From assembly GCA_947259585.1 (NCBI GenBank), contig CAMYMV010000020.1:1-62645 (forward strand): DNA of 62,645 bases, read 5' to 3'. This document shows positions 17,087 through 26,561 of the stretch, in pieces. The position numbers were made by a program, and so were the translations under genes. Under the pieces are notes generated by a model. That model was given only the letters and a program-made list of their open reading frames with translations. It had not been told where the DNA came from and did no database searches. Numbering within the stretch: the first letter of the stretch is position 1; every line of letters begins with the position of its first letter. The stretch comes from an uncultured Gemmatimonadales bacterium. Lineage in GTDB: Bacteria; Gemmatimonadota; Gemmatimonadetes; Palauibacterales; Palauibacteraceae.

Positions 17087-17998
17087 TCAGTCAGCCATGA
17101 GCGCCAGCAGAAGCGCCTTCTGGAGGTGCAGGCGGTTCTCGGCCTCGTCCCAGACGCGTGATCGCGGGCCGTCCATCACCTCGTCCGTGACCTCCTCGCC
17201 CCGATGAGCCGGAAGACAATGCAGGAAGATCGCATCGTCCGAGGCAGCCATCAGGTCCGCATCCACGCAATAACCCCTGAGCGCCCTGCGGCGGCGCTCC
17301 GCTGCCTCTTCCTGTCCCATGGACGCCCACACATCGGTCGTCACGACGTTGGCGCCTCGTGCAGCTTCCAGAGGCTCGCGCACCAGCGTTACGCTGGTGG
17401 CCGCCAACGCTCGTTCGAGGTCGTCCGCGTTCGGGTCGTATCCCTCGGGTGACGCCAGGCGAAGCTCGAAGCCGAATCGCGCCGCGGCGTTGAGCCAGGA
17501 GTTGGCCATGTTGTTGCCGTCACCGATCCACGCGACGATCAGATTCTCGAGCGTCCCGTACTCTTCGCGAACCGTCATCAGATCCGACATGACCTGACAA
17601 GGGTGGTAGCGGTCGGTGAGTCCGTTGATGACGGGCAGCGAGCCGGTCTCGGCGAACTCGACGACGTCGCTCTGGGCGAACGTGCGGATCATCACGGCAT
17701 CGAGATATCTGGAGAGGACACGGGCCGTGTCGGAGATCGTCTCGCCTCGCCCCAGCTGAATGTCGGCGGAAGAGAGAAAGAGGGCGTGTCCGCCGAGCTG
17801 GTACATGCCCACCTCGAACGAGACGCGCGTCCGGGTCGAGCTCTTGGCGAAGACCATCCCGAGCGTGCGGCCGTCGAGCGGTCGGTCGGCCCCCACGCGA
17901 CCGGACTTGACCGCGTCCCCTAGATCCAGGAGCCGCTCCAACGACTCCCGCGACCATTCGGCGATCGACAGAAAGTGTGCCTCGCGACTTCCCGCCAC
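17087..17998 (-). CDS. argF: Ornithine carbamoyltransferase
   Basis: Makes citrulline from ornithine and carbamoyl phosphate. The carbamoyl-phosphate loop SSTRTR (53-58), [11 protein letters not shown], and the ornithine loop [12 protein letters not shown] are intact. Its 303 residues fit the anabolic enzyme. Upstream 17,999-18,233 separates it from the divergent CadD-like gene and should hold both promoters; no other arginine genes are in the window. Confidence 0.93.
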   Translation of the reverse strand: MAGSREAHFLSIAEWSRESLERLLDLGDAVKSGRVGADRPLDGRTLGMVFAKSSTRTRVSFEVGMYQLGGHALFLSSADIQLGRGETISDTARVLSRYLDAVMIRTFAQSDVVEFAETGSLPVINGLTDRYHPCQVMSDLMTVREEYGTLENLIVAWIGDGNNMANSWLNAAARFGFELRLASPEGYDPNADDLERALAATSVTLVREPLEAARGANVVTTDVWASMGQEEAAERRRRALRGYCVDADLMAASDDAIFLHCLPAHRGEEVTDEVMDGPRSRVWDEAENRLHLQKALLLALMAD

Positions 17999-18233
17999 CC
18001 GGATCCCTCCTCGCCCTTACAGGCTCTCCTGATTCTCGTTTAAGTCGTGGATTCCCGCGCAGCGGGCGACCGCTCCGTCCCTTCGACCCCCGGAGCGTCT
18101 GGTATGCAATTCTGGCAGGCCCGTCAAGAGAGGCGTGTTGTCTGCGCACGAGTCGGTCGCTACTCATCTGGACGTGGCGAGCACCGCGGTCAGCGGGAGC
18201 GTCGGATCCGCCAACCCTCTTCAAGGAAGGCCC

Positions 18234-18812
18234 TTGGAGCTGATCACGATCATATCGGTCGCGGCAGCCAGCTTCGTCGCGACGGGCCTCGACAATCTGC
18301 TGATTCTCGTCGGCTTGCTCGGGGCATCGGATGAGCGGAAGGCGGTGGGTTCCGGTTATCTGACCGGCATCCTCCTGGTCGCGATCGCTGCGGCCGGACT
18401 CTCGTTGGCAACGCACCGGCTCCCGGCCCAGCTTCTGGGCTATCTGGGCCTGATTCCGATCGGATTGGGACTGTGGCACCTCGTTCGGCTTCGGCGGCCG
18501 GAGGCGGGCCGTGGCGAAACTCGCTTGGAGACAGGCGTCCTGCCGGTGGCTCTGCTCACGGTCGCCGCGAGCGGGGACAGCCTCGCGACCTTCGTGGCGC
18601 TGTTCTCGGACTCGGCGACGCGACTCGCCGTTCCGATCCTAGCCACGATCGCCGCCTGCTCACTCGGCTGGCTTGCCCTCGCCCGCTTCCTGTCGACCCA
18701 CGAGAGAGTCGTGCGCGTGCTGGAGCGAGGAGGTGCATACCTGATCCCGGTGCTTCTGATCGTGATCGGGACCTACATCCTCCTGGACTCGCCCACCGAC
18801 GTGGTGGGCTGA
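18234..18812 (+). CDS. CadD-like membrane transporter (cadmium resistance family)
   Basis: A membrane protein of 192 residues with five or six hydrophobic helices. The opening segment AAASFVATGLDNLLILVGLL resembles the conserved first helix of CadD-family proteins, which are linked to cadmium or cation export. I set the start at TTG 18234 because AAGGA lies six bases upstream and the family begins there; the frame is open to 18135 but that stretch is polar and unlike the family. It converges with hslU, leaving only 15 bases between stops. Substrate is inferred from the family only. Confidence 0.75.
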   Translation: MELITIISVAAASFVATGLDNLLILVGLLGASDERKAVGSGYLTGILLVAIAAAGLSLATHRLPAQLLGYLGLIPIGLGLWHLVRLRRPEAGRGETRLETGVLPVALLTVAASGDSLATFVALFSDSATRLAVPILATIAACSLGWLALARFLSTHERVVRVLERGGAYLIPVLLIVIGTYILLDSPTDVVG

Positions 18813-18827
18813 GGGAGTACGAGCGAG

Positions 18828-20357
18828 CTAGAGGATGTAGCGGCGGAGGTCCTCGTCCTCGGCGATCGCGGCCAGCCTCTCCCGAACGAACTCGCCGTCG
18901 ATGGTCAGCGTTCCACCGGCGCCGGAATCCGGGAGGTCGAACATCACGTCTTCGAGGAGCGTCGTCAGCACGGTCTGGAGGCGCCGAGCGCCGATGTTCT
19001 CGGTGCGCTGGTTCACTTCCGACGCGATGCGCGCGATCTCGCGGATCGCCTCTTCCATGAACTCGAGCTGCAGGTCCTCCGTGGCGACCAGCGCGCTGTA
19101 CTGGGTGAGCAGCGCGTTACGGGGCTCCGTCAGGATGCGGGCGAAGTCCTCTTCGGTGAGGCTTCTCAGCTCGACCCGGATCGGGAACCGGCCCTGCATC
19201 TCGGGGATGAGGTCCGAGGGCTTGGAGACGTGGAAGGCCCCCGCCGCGATGAAGAGCACGTGGTCGGTGGCCACCATGCCGTAGCGCGTCTGCACGGTGG
19301 ACCCCTCGACGAGGGGAAGGAGGTCCCGCTGCACACCCTCGCGAGAGACGTCCGGTCCTCCGCCGCCCCGCTCACCGGCGATCTTGTCGAGCTCGTCGAG
19401 GAAGATGATGCCCATGTTCTCGACACGGTCGAGCGCGTCGTCGATCACCTCCTCCATGTCGATGAGCTTGTCCAGTTCCTCGGAGAACAGGACTCGCCTC
19501 GCTTCGGCAACGCTCATCCGGCGACGCCGGGTCTTCTTCGGCATCATGTCCTGGAGCAGCTCGCCGATGTTCCAGTCGAGGCTGTCCATGCCCGGCGCCT
19601 GGAGGTCCAGCACGGGCATCGCGGTGTCGGTGACCTCTACCTCCACCTCCCGCTCCTCCAGCTTCCCGTCCTGCAGCAAGCCGAGCAGCTTGTCGCGCGT
19701 GCGGCGCCGACGTGCAGTCAGCTCGTCATCGGCCTCTTCTTCCGCGACCCCGCTGCTTCCGACCAGGAAGTGCCGGTGACCGCCTTCGTCGGCGTCCGGC
19801 TGATCGTTGTCGGCGTCCGCGGCGGGTGGAAGAAGCAGGTCCAGAAGCCGCTCCTCGACCCGCCGCGCGGCCGTCTCGCGCTGCTCATCCTCCCGCTCGC
19901 CCCTCACCATGTTGATCGAGATCTCCACGAGATCACGAACCATCGACTCGACGTCACGGCCGACGTACCCGACTTCCGTGAACTTGGAGGCCTCGACCTT
20001 CAGGAAGGGTGCGCCCGCCAGACGGGCCAGGCGACGGGCGATCTCCGTCTTCCCGACCCCGGTCGGCCCGATCATGATGATGTTGTTCGGGAGGATCTCG
20101 TCGCGAAGCTCGTCCTCCACCTGCTGCCGACGCCATCGGTTTCGAAGAGCGATCGCCACGGACTTCTTGGCGGCACTCTGACCGATGATGTAGCGATCCA
20201 GCTCGGCGACGATCTGCCTCGGTGTGAGGGACGCCGGATCGGCGGCGGCCGGACCGTCGTCGATGGCGATGGCCCCCTCATCCGCGGAGTCCGGGCCGGG
20301 CACGACCGCCTCGGACGCCTCCTCGTCGAGCTGGAGCTCGGAGATCGGAACTTCCAC
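18828..20357 (-). CDS. hslU: HslU, ATPase of the HslUV protease
   Basis: HslU unfolds substrates for HslV. Walker A GPTGVGKT is at 97-104, with VGYVGRDVESM next and Walker B IIFLDELDKIA; the I domain between them is long and acidic. The family core (TPRQIVAELDRYIIGQ) begins only at residue 45, so there is an acidic extension of about 43 residues, and total length 509 exceeds the usual 440-465. The GTG at 20357 lies ten bases after the hslV stop; the longer frame overlaps hslV and is rejected. The C terminus ends LRRYIL, the form that docks into HslV. Confidence 0.94.
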   Translation of the reverse strand: MEVPISELQLDEEASEAVVPGPDSADEGAIAIDDGPAAADPASLTPRQIVAELDRYIIGQSAAKKSVAIALRNRWRRQQVEDELRDEILPNNIIMIGPTGVGKTEIARRLARLAGAPFLKVEASKFTEVGYVGRDVESMVRDLVEISINMVRGEREDEQRETAARRVEERLLDLLLPPAADADNDQPDADEGGHRHFLVGSSGVAEEEADDELTARRRRTRDKLLGLLQDGKLEEREVEVEVTDTAMPVLDLQAPGMDSLDWNIGELLQDMMPKKTRRRRMSVAEARRVLFSEELDKLIDMEEVIDDALDRVENMGIIFLDELDKIAGERGGGGPDVSREGVQRDLLPLVEGSTVQTRYGMVATDHVLFIAAGAFHVSKPSDLIPEMQGRFPIRVELRSLTEEDFARILTEPRNALLTQYSALVATEDLQLEFMEEAIREIARIASEVNQRTENIGARRLQTVLTTLLEDVMFDLPDSGAGGTLTIDGEFVRERLAAIAEDEDLRRYIL

Positions 20358-20367
20358 GACTATTCCC

Positions 20368-20982
20368 TCAACTCTTTTCTTCCAGTTCCAGAACGGTGAT
20401 CTCGGAGTTTGAGTACACGCAGATCTCCCCGGCGATCTGCAGGGAGGCGCGCACCATCTCGGCCGCTCCGAGCGATGAGTGCTGCATGAGCGCTCTGGCC
20501 GCCGCGAGCGCATACGCACCCCCGGAGCCCAGGGCCAGGACACCGTCGTCCGGCTCGATCACCTCACCGCTTCCGGCGATCAGCAGGCTCCGGTCGCGAT
20601 CGGCGACCGCGAGCAGCGCCTCGAGTCGTCGGAGATAGCGGTCGCTCCTCCACTCCTTGGCCAGCTCCACGGCCGCGCGCGCCAGGTTACCGGGATGCCG
20701 CTCCATCCTCGCCTCGAACTTCTCGAACAGGGTAAGGGCATCCGCTACGCTGCCCGCGAAGCCGGCCAGGATCTTCCCGTCCATCATTGTCCGGACCTTC
20801 TCGGCCTGCGCTTTCACGATGGTGTCGTTCATCGTCACCTGGCCATCGCTGCCGATGGCCACCTGTCCGTCCCGTCTGATGCAGACGACGGTGGTTCCAC
20901 GGAATACGGGGTCGGTCTTCATGATCGCATGGCCGTTGGCCTCGGTCCGCGTGGATTCGAGCGCTGACCCGAAGGTGTCCAT
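20368..20982 (-). CDS. hslV: HslV, threonine protease of the HslUV complex
   Basis: The proteasome-like fold is clear: [21 protein letters not shown] with the catalytic Thr at residue 30 and the basic residues of the active site downstream. In many bacteria the Thr directly follows the initiator Met; here 29 residues precede it (or 9 if the second Met is the start), so a propeptide must be removed. Related short propeptides ending in Gly-Thr-Thr are known in other phyla. It lies between xerC (12 bases) and hslU (10 bases), a frequent order. Confidence 0.94.
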   Translation of the reverse strand: MDTFGSALESTRTEANGHAIMKTDPVFRGTTVVCIRRDGQVAIGSDGQVTMNDTIVKAQAEKVRTMMDGKILAGFAGSVADALTLFEKFEARMERHPGNLARAAVELAKEWRSDRYLRRLEALLAVADRDRSLLIAGSGEVIEPDDGVLALGSGGAYALAAARALMQHSSLGAAEMVRASLQIAGEICVYSNSEITVLELEEKS

Positions 20983-20994
20983 TGCGGCAATCTG

Positions 20995-21948
20995 CTAGGC
21001 ACGCGGATGCGACTGCCGGTAGACGCGCCTCAGCTTCTCGGTGGTAGTGTGCGTGTAGATCCGTGTCGTTGAAAGGCTGGAATGTCCGAGCAGCTCCTTC
21101 ACCGCGACGAGGTCCGCCCCGTTGTCCATCAGGTGCGTGGCGAAGGAGTGGCGCAACGCATGCACCGAGAGCCCCTCACCGATCGCGACCTTCTCGAGCG
21201 TACTCCCGACCGTGCGCTGGATCTGTCGGCGCGAGAGCCTGCGTCCGTGACGTGAGACAAAAAGCGGAGCTTCGAGCGTTGGCCGCGGACTCGGACCGGA
21301 TCTCTCCGCCTCTTTCCTGCGCTTGGACTCGACGAGGCGCCGCCGCTCCGGAAGGTAGGCCTCGATCGCCGTGGCCGCCGGACCGCCAAAGGGGACGATT
21401 CGTTCCTTTCTGCCCTTCCCGAGCACGCGCACTTGCCGGCTGCGGAGATCAATACCCTGCAGGTCGAGCGCCTCCACCTCCGCCAAGCGAAGGCCCGCCG
21501 AGTAGAGAAGCTCCATCAGAGCCCGGTTCCGGACGGAGAGAAAGCCTCCGTCGTGCTCGGCGTGTGCTCTGAGCAGCACGAAGAGGTCGTCCGCCTGCAC
21601 CTGGCTCAGGTAGGCGGGCAGCTTGCGGCTTCGCTTCGGCGCCCTCACGAGACGAGCAGGGTTGTGCGGGATGCGGTCGGTCCGGTGGAGAAAGCGGAAG
21701 AAAGCCCGCGTCGCGGACAGCTTGCGCGCGATCGTCGTGCGCTGCAGACCCCGCTTCTGGAGCGAGCCGAGAAAGGAACGGATCGCTGTGCGGTCGACGG
21801 TCTCCCAGCTCCATTCCGGGGTGGCCAGGTATCCCTGCAGGAAGTCGACGAACTCTCCCAGATCGCGGCGATAGGCCGCCACGGTGTTGGTCGAGAGTCC
21901 GCGCTCGGTCTGGGCGTATCGCAGGAACCCCTCGACCGCTTCAGGCAT
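20995..21948 (-). CDS. xerC: Tyrosine recombinase XerC/XerD
   Basis: Resolves chromosome dimers at dif. The N-terminal SAM-like DNA-binding domain and the catalytic domain with SAGLRLAEVE (Arg), HALRHSFATHL (His and Arg), LGHSSLSTT (His) and IYTHT (Tyr nucleophile) are complete in 317 residues. Its place next to hslV-hslU and topA is a typical housekeeping setting, so it is not obviously the integrase of the tRNA-bounded islet 12 kb away. XerC versus XerD cannot be decided here. Confidence 0.92.
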   Translation of the reverse strand: MPEAVEGFLRYAQTERGLSTNTVAAYRRDLGEFVDFLQGYLATPEWSWETVDRTAIRSFLGSLQKRGLQRTTIARKLSATRAFFRFLHRTDRIPHNPARLVRAPKRSRKLPAYLSQVQADDLFVLLRAHAEHDGGFLSVRNRALMELLYSAGLRLAEVEALDLQGIDLRSRQVRVLGKGRKERIVPFGGPAATAIEAYLPERRRLVESKRRKEAERSGPSPRPTLEAPLFVSRHGRRLSRRQIQRTVGSTLEKVAIGEGLSVHALRHSFATHLMDNGADLVAVKELLGHSSLSTTRIYTHTTTEKLRRVYRQSHPRA

Positions 21949-21971
21949 GACCTCACCGGCTCGGGTGCCGA

Positions 21972-24560
21972 TCAGCTCGACCGCTTCTTCCTGGCGGGCT
22001 TGGGGCGGGCCTTCTTCTTCGCGATCAGGTCCAGCGCCACCTCCAGGGAGAGCGAGTCGATCTCTTCGCCCTTCGGCACCGATGCGTTCGTCTTGTCGTG
22101 CTTCACGTAGGGCCCGTATCGCCCATCGTACAGGTTCACCGGTTTACCATCTTCCGGATGAGGGCCCAGCTCCTTCAGCGGCTTCGCAGCCGCACTCTGC
22201 CGACGGCCTCGCTTCGGCTCCGCCAGGAGCTCCAACGACCGCTCCAGCGAGACATCCAGCACATCGTCATCCTTCTTCAGCGACCGGTAGTCCCCGTCGT
22301 GCACGACATAGGGCCCGTAGCGTCCGATTCCCACCTTTACCGGCTCGCCGGTCTCCGGGTGCTTCCCGACTTCGTACGGCATGGAGAGCAGCTTGAGCCC
22401 CACGTCCAGCGTCACATCCTCGGGCTCCATGCCCTTGGGCAGGGAGGTCCGTGGTGGCTTCACCTTCTTTTTACCCTTCTTACCCTTGCCGGGCGCGTCC
22501 TCTTCGTCGCCGAGTTGCACATAGGGTCCGAATCGGCCCGTACGAAGGTAGACGGGCTTCCCAGTGCCAGGGTCCGTCCCGAGCTCCTGGGGCCCCTGGG
22601 CGCTCTTCTCCAGCAGGGCGACCGCCTCCTCGTTGGAGAGGTCCGCCGGTGCGATCTCCTCGGGAATCGAGGCGGTCAGCCGATCCCCGTCGCGCTGGAG
22701 CTCGAGGAAGGGACCGTATCGGCCGATCCGCACCTTCGCTCCGAGGTCGGAGAGCGCGAGCGTGGAGGCCTGGCGGGGATCGATCTGTGACTCGTGTTCC
22801 TGAACGCGAGCCTCGAAGCCCTCTTCTCCCGAATAGAAGCTCTCCAGGTAACTCCGCCACTCGATCTCGCCTTCAGCGATCTCGTCGAGAGAATCCTCCA
22901 TCCCGGCCGTAAAGCCGAGATCCACCAGGTCGGGGAAGTGCTCCTCCAACAGCTGCGTGACCGCGAAGGCGGTGTAGGTCGGCACAAGCTGTTTCGCGTC
23001 GCGGCGCGCGTAGCCGCGGTCCTGGATCGTGGAGATGATCGCCGCATACGTGCTCGGGCGGCCGATGCCCTCCGCCTCGAGGGCTTTGACGAGCGCCGCT
23101 TCCGTGTAACGGGCGGGAGGACGCGTCTGGTGGGAGAGCGCTTCCAGCTCCCGCAGGTCGAGCTCGTCGCCCTCGTCGAGCGAGGGAAGGAGAACCTCCT
23201 GGTCTTCGAGTGCGGCGCGCGGGTCGTCGGAGCCCTCGACGTACGCTCGGAAAAAGCCCGCGAACTCGAGCACCTTCCCGGTAGCCCGGAACACGGCGCC
23301 GTCCGCATCGATGAGGACCGTGAGATGCCGCTGCCTCGCTTCAGCCATTTGGCTCGCCAGCGATCGCTTCCAGATGAGCTCGTAGAGCTGCTTCTCTCTG
23401 CCGTGCAGGCCGAGCTCCTCCCCCGTCCTCATGCTCGTTCCGGCCGGCCGGATCGCCTCGTGAGCCTCCTGGGCCGTCTTCGATTTCGTCCGAAAGCGGC
23501 GGGGCTTGTTGCTCAGGAACTGATCTCCGTACCGCTCCTTCACGGTGCGCCGGATCGCCTCCACCGCCTCGCTAGAGATCTGGACGGAATCCGTACGCAT
23601 ATACGTGATGTGTCCGGCCTCGTAGAGCGCCTGAGCGGTGCGCATCGTCTGCCGCGCTCCGAGATTCAGCTTCCGGTTGGCCTCCTGCTGCAGCGTCGAG
23701 GTCGTGAAGGGGGGGTAGGGACTGCGCTTCGAGGTCTTTTGCTCGACGGAGCGCACCTGGAACGGGACTCCCGCGAGCCGGTCGCGAAGCTTTCCCGCCT
23801 CCTCGGAACCCAGGAGCCGAACCTCACGGTCGGCCTTGAGCCTACCCGTCGTCTCGTCGAAGTCCCGGCCCGAGGCTATTCGGTCCTCATCGACGGAGAT
23901 CAGAATCGCCTTGAACTCGTGACCGTCGCTCGCGAGGCGAGCCATGAGGTCCCAGTACTCGGCAGAGCGGAAGGCGCGGCGCTCGCGCTCCCTCTCGACG
24001 AGAAGCCGGACGGCCACCGACTGGACGCGGCCGGCCGAAAGGCCTCTGGAGATCTTCTTCCAGAGGAGCGGCGAGAGCTTGAAGCCGACGAGGCGGTCCA
24101 GGATGCGACGGGCCTGCTGCGCCTCGACGAGTCCCATGTCCAGCTTGCCCGCCTGCTCCACCGCCTCGAGCACGGCCCGTCGCGTGATCTCGTTGAAGCG
24201 GACGCGGCGGAACCTCTCTCCGTTCTTCTCGTAGCCGAGCTGTTCGGCGATGTGGTACGCGATCGCCTCTCCCTCTCGGTCCGGGTCGGTGGCGAGGAGA
24301 ACGTCGGCGGACTCCTTGGCAGCCGCGCGCAGCTTCTTGAGAACGGGACCCTTGCCGTCGATCGTCACGTACTCGGGCTCGAAGCCGGCCTCCACGTCCA
24401 CCCCGAGACCGCTCTTCGGCAGATCTCGCACGTGGCCCACCGTGGCCTCTACCCGGTAGCCATCGCCCAGATAGCCGCCGAGGGTCCGGGCCTTGGCCGG
24501 CGATTCGACGACGACCAGGTGCCTTTCGTTGTTGTTGCTTCGAGAGCCTTGTTCCGTCAC
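21972..24560 (-). CDS. topA: DNA topoisomerase I
   Basis: Relaxes negative supercoils. The Toprim domain starts LVVVESPAKARTLGGYLG; the active-site Tyr is in HITYMRTDSVQIS; the SRGLSAGRVQSVA helix is present. Instead of the zinc fingers of the E. coli enzyme, the C-terminal 250 residues hold four or more repeats of the form GRYGPYV, with their acidic neighbours, a known alternative C-terminal design. The protein ends in a Lys/Arg-rich tail. It is 862 residues long and sits 23 bases before xerC. Confidence 0.95.
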   Translation of the reverse strand: MTEQGSRSNNNERHLVVVESPAKARTLGGYLGDGYRVEATVGHVRDLPKSGLGVDVEAGFEPEYVTIDGKGPVLKKLRAAAKESADVLLATDPDREGEAIAYHIAEQLGYEKNGERFRRVRFNEITRRAVLEAVEQAGKLDMGLVEAQQARRILDRLVGFKLSPLLWKKISRGLSAGRVQSVAVRLLVERERERRAFRSAEYWDLMARLASDGHEFKAILISVDEDRIASGRDFDETTGRLKADREVRLLGSEEAGKLRDRLAGVPFQVRSVEQKTSKRSPYPPFTTSTLQQEANRKLNLGARQTMRTAQALYEAGHITYMRTDSVQISSEAVEAIRRTVKERYGDQFLSNKPRRFRTKSKTAQEAHEAIRPAGTSMRTGEELGLHGREKQLYELIWKRSLASQMAEARQRHLTVLIDADGAVFRATGKVLEFAGFFRAYVEGSDDPRAALEDQEVLLPSLDEGDELDLRELEALSHQTRPPARYTEAALVKALEAEGIGRPSTYAAIISTIQDRGYARRDAKQLVPTYTAFAVTQLLEEHFPDLVDLGFTAGMEDSLDEIAEGEIEWRSYLESFYSGEEGFEARVQEHESQIDPRQASTLALSDLGAKVRIGRYGPFLELQRDGDRLTASIPEEIAPADLSNEEAVALLEKSAQGPQELGTDPGTGKPVYLRTGRFGPYVQLGDEEDAPGKGKKGKKKVKPPRTSLPKGMEPEDVTLDVGLKLLSMPYEVGKHPETGEPVKVGIGRYGPYVVHDGDYRSLKKDDDVLDVSLERSLELLAEPKRGRRQSAAAKPLKELGPHPEDGKPVNLYDGRYGPYVKHDKTNASVPKGEEIDSLSLEVALDLIAKKKARPKPARKKRSS

Positions 24561-24617
24561 TTCATTCCTCTTGTAGCTGACCTCCCCATTTCGGCTCGCA
24601 TAACCCGCAAATCGCTG

Positions 24618-25193
24618 TCAGGATCCCGACGCCGGTCCGTGAGGCGGCGCCGAACGGTCAGCGAACGGTAACAGCTGGACGATAAGATCCGCCGTTTCCT
24701 CCGCCGCCGCTTCCCCCGATGAATCGCCGGCGGCGACGCTGATTTCCGCCAGCTCGTACGCGGCTTCGCGTTCCGCGAGCAGCCGCTCGAGCGATTCTCT
24801 CGGACGACTGGGATCCAGCATGGGGCGGGCGGAGGGATCGCTGGAAATCCGGTCCCATGCCTCCTCCGGCGTCACCCGCAGCCAGACGCGAACGGCACCG
24901 GGCCACCGGTCACTGAGCTCGGGTCTGGCCATCCAGCCGCCGCCCGTCGCCAGCACCGTGCCGGTGGCCTCGTCCTGCCGCTCCGTCGCCTCCGCTTCGA
25001 TCTCCCGAAACAGCGTCTCGCCGCCAGCGTCGAAGATCTCCACGATCGATCGGCCGGCGAGAGCCTCCACTTCGTCGTCGAGATCGACGAAGGCGTAGCC
25101 GAGCCGGTCGGCCAGCAATCTTCCCACGGTGGATTTGCCGGCCCCCATCAGGCCCACGAGGACGACCTTCTCGGGCCTCTTCGGATTACTCAC
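24618..25193 (-). CDS. aroK: Shikimate kinase
   Basis: Phosphorylates shikimate in chorismate synthesis. Walker A GLMGAGKST, the shikimate-binding DLDDEVE and the ATGGGWMARPE loop are visible in 191 residues. The GTG at 25193 overlaps the aroC stop by the GTGA pattern, so the two are translationally coupled; the much longer frame upstream is an artefact inside aroC. A Pro/Gly-rich tail (SAPPHGPASGS) is extra. Confidence 0.92.
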   Translation of the reverse strand: MSNPKRPEKVVLVGLMGAGKSTVGRLLADRLGYAFVDLDDEVEALAGRSIVEIFDAGGETLFREIEAEATERQDEATGTVLATGGGWMARPELSDRWPGAVRVWLRVTPEEAWDRISSDPSARPMLDPSRPRESLERLLAEREAAYELAEISVAAGDSSGEAAAEETADLIVQLLPFADRSAPPHGPASGS

Positions 25194-26401
25194 GCCTTCC
25201 CGCCGCGACGGCCCAGGCGCTCGAGGTAGGCCTCGTGATTGGTCCGCATCTCGCCGAGCGAGTCGCCGCCGAACTTCTCCCGCATCGCATCGGCCAGGAC
25301 GAGCGCGACCATCGCCTCGCCGACCACGGCCGCCGCGGGAACCGCGCACACGTCGCTACGCTCGCGCACCGCTCGAGCCGGCTCGTCGCTGCGGAGGTCC
25401 ACGCTGTCGAGCGGCCGCATCAGCGTGCTCAATGGCTTCATCGCCACGCGGACGACAAGCGGCTCTCCCGTGGTCATGCCGCCCTCCAACCCGCCGGCGT
25501 TGTTTCGTCTCCTTCGGTAGCCGCCCGAGGCGGTCCTGGACCGGTCCGGCTCGATCTCGTCGTGGACCGCCGAGCCTGGCGAGCGGGCGGCGAGAAAACC
25601 GGCACCGATCTCGACTCCCTTCATCGCCTGGATGGACATCAGCGCCGCGGCTAGCCGGCCATCCAGACGCTCCTCCCATGAGACGTAACTTCCCAGACCC
25701 ACCGGAAGGCCGCAGGCCACTACCTCGAACACGCCACCGAGCGTATCCCCGGCGGCGGCCGCGGCGTCGATCGCTCTCATCATCTCTGCGGCGGCGGTCG
25801 GATCCAGGCAGCGAACGGGAGAGGCGTCGGCCTCCCGGTTCATCTGGGTCGCATCTGACGGCGGGTCGACCGCGGACGCCGCCTCGGCGTCACCGATCCT
25901 CAGGACATGGCTGCCGACCGTGACGCCGAACTCCGCGAGCAGGGACTTTGCGAGGGAGCCGGCCGCCACCCGGGCTGCCGTCTCCCGGGCGCTCGAGCGC
26001 TCCAGCACGTCCCGGGCGTCCTCCCGATCGTACTTCAGCAGCCCCGCCAGGTCGGCGTGGCCCGGTCTGGGCAGGTGGACCCTACGGAGCGACTCGTCAT
26101 CCGCCTCCGGAACGGGATCTGCCGACATCGCGACTCGCCAGTTCTCGAAGTCGCGGTTCTCGATCCAGACGGCGATCGGAGAGCCCAGCGTCTCGCCCAG
26201 CCGCACGCCGCCGAGGATCTCGCCCTCGTCCCGCTCGATCCGCATTCGGTCCCCGCGGCCATGTCCCAGCTGGCGGCGTCCCAGCTCCGCGGCCACGGTT
26301 TTCGCATCGAGGCCCAGGCCCGCCGGCATTCCCTCCAGGATCACGACGAGGCCTCGCCCGTGGGATTCACCGGCGGTCGTGAAACGAATGGCTCTCAGCA
26401 T
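25190..26401 (-). CDS. aroC: Chorismate synthase
   Basis: Makes chorismate from 5-enolpyruvylshikimate-3-phosphate with reduced FMN. The family start FTTAGESHGRGLVVILEGMPAG, RPGHADLAGLLKY and the late RSDVCAVPAAAVVGEAMVA segment are intact in 403 residues. It heads an aroC-aroK pair, followed by topA. A hairpin at 26478-26512 separates it from the pilus operon upstream on the same strand. Confidence 0.96.
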   Translation of the reverse strand: MLRAIRFTTAGESHGRGLVVILEGMPAGLGLDAKTVAAELGRRQLGHGRGDRMRIERDEGEILGGVRLGETLGSPIAVWIENRDFENWRVAMSADPVPEADDESLRRVHLPRPGHADLAGLLKYDREDARDVLERSSARETAARVAAGSLAKSLLAEFGVTVGSHVLRIGDAEAASAVDPPSDATQMNREADASPVRCLDPTAAAEMMRAIDAAAAAGDTLGGVFEVVACGLPVGLGSYVSWEERLDGRLAAALMSIQAMKGVEIGAGFLAARSPGSAVHDEIEPDRSRTASGGYRRRRNNAGGLEGGMTTGEPLVVRVAMKPLSTLMRPLDSVDLRSDEPARAVRERSDVCAVPAAAVVGEAMVALVLADAMREKFGGDSLGEMRTNHEAYLERLGRRGGKA

Positions 26402-26477
26402 CGCGGATTCATCGCTCTACCTTCCCGGGGCCAGACGAAAGCGGGGCGAATCTAAGCGGGTGTCTGCGAAAAGCGAG

Positions 26478-26512
26478 AGCCCCGAACCCGGCCTTTCGCC
26501 GAGCCCGGGGCT
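26478..26512 (-). terminator. Terminator between pilQ and aroC
   Basis: Bases 26478-26492 pair with 26498-26512 over 15 positions with three mismatches, around a CTTTC loop. On the minus strand the stem is followed by CTCTCGCTTTTCG. It lies 50 bases beyond the pilQ stop and probably ends the pilMNOPQ transcript. Confidence 0.65.
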
Positions 26513-26561
26513 GAAACAGCCGTGCGGAAACGTGCGGTGAGTCGGCTCGTACCTCCCGGTG

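Noticed and set aside
20995..21948. XerC-like gene as integrase of the tRNA-bounded islet
   Set aside because: It lies 12 kb away in a conserved housekeeping block (topA-xerC-hslV-hslU) and is the normal length for XerC/D.
22794..24671. 625-codon open frame on the plus strand
   Set aside because: It is antisense to topA, has no ribosome binding site or recognisable domain and mirrors the GC-rich codon pattern of topA.
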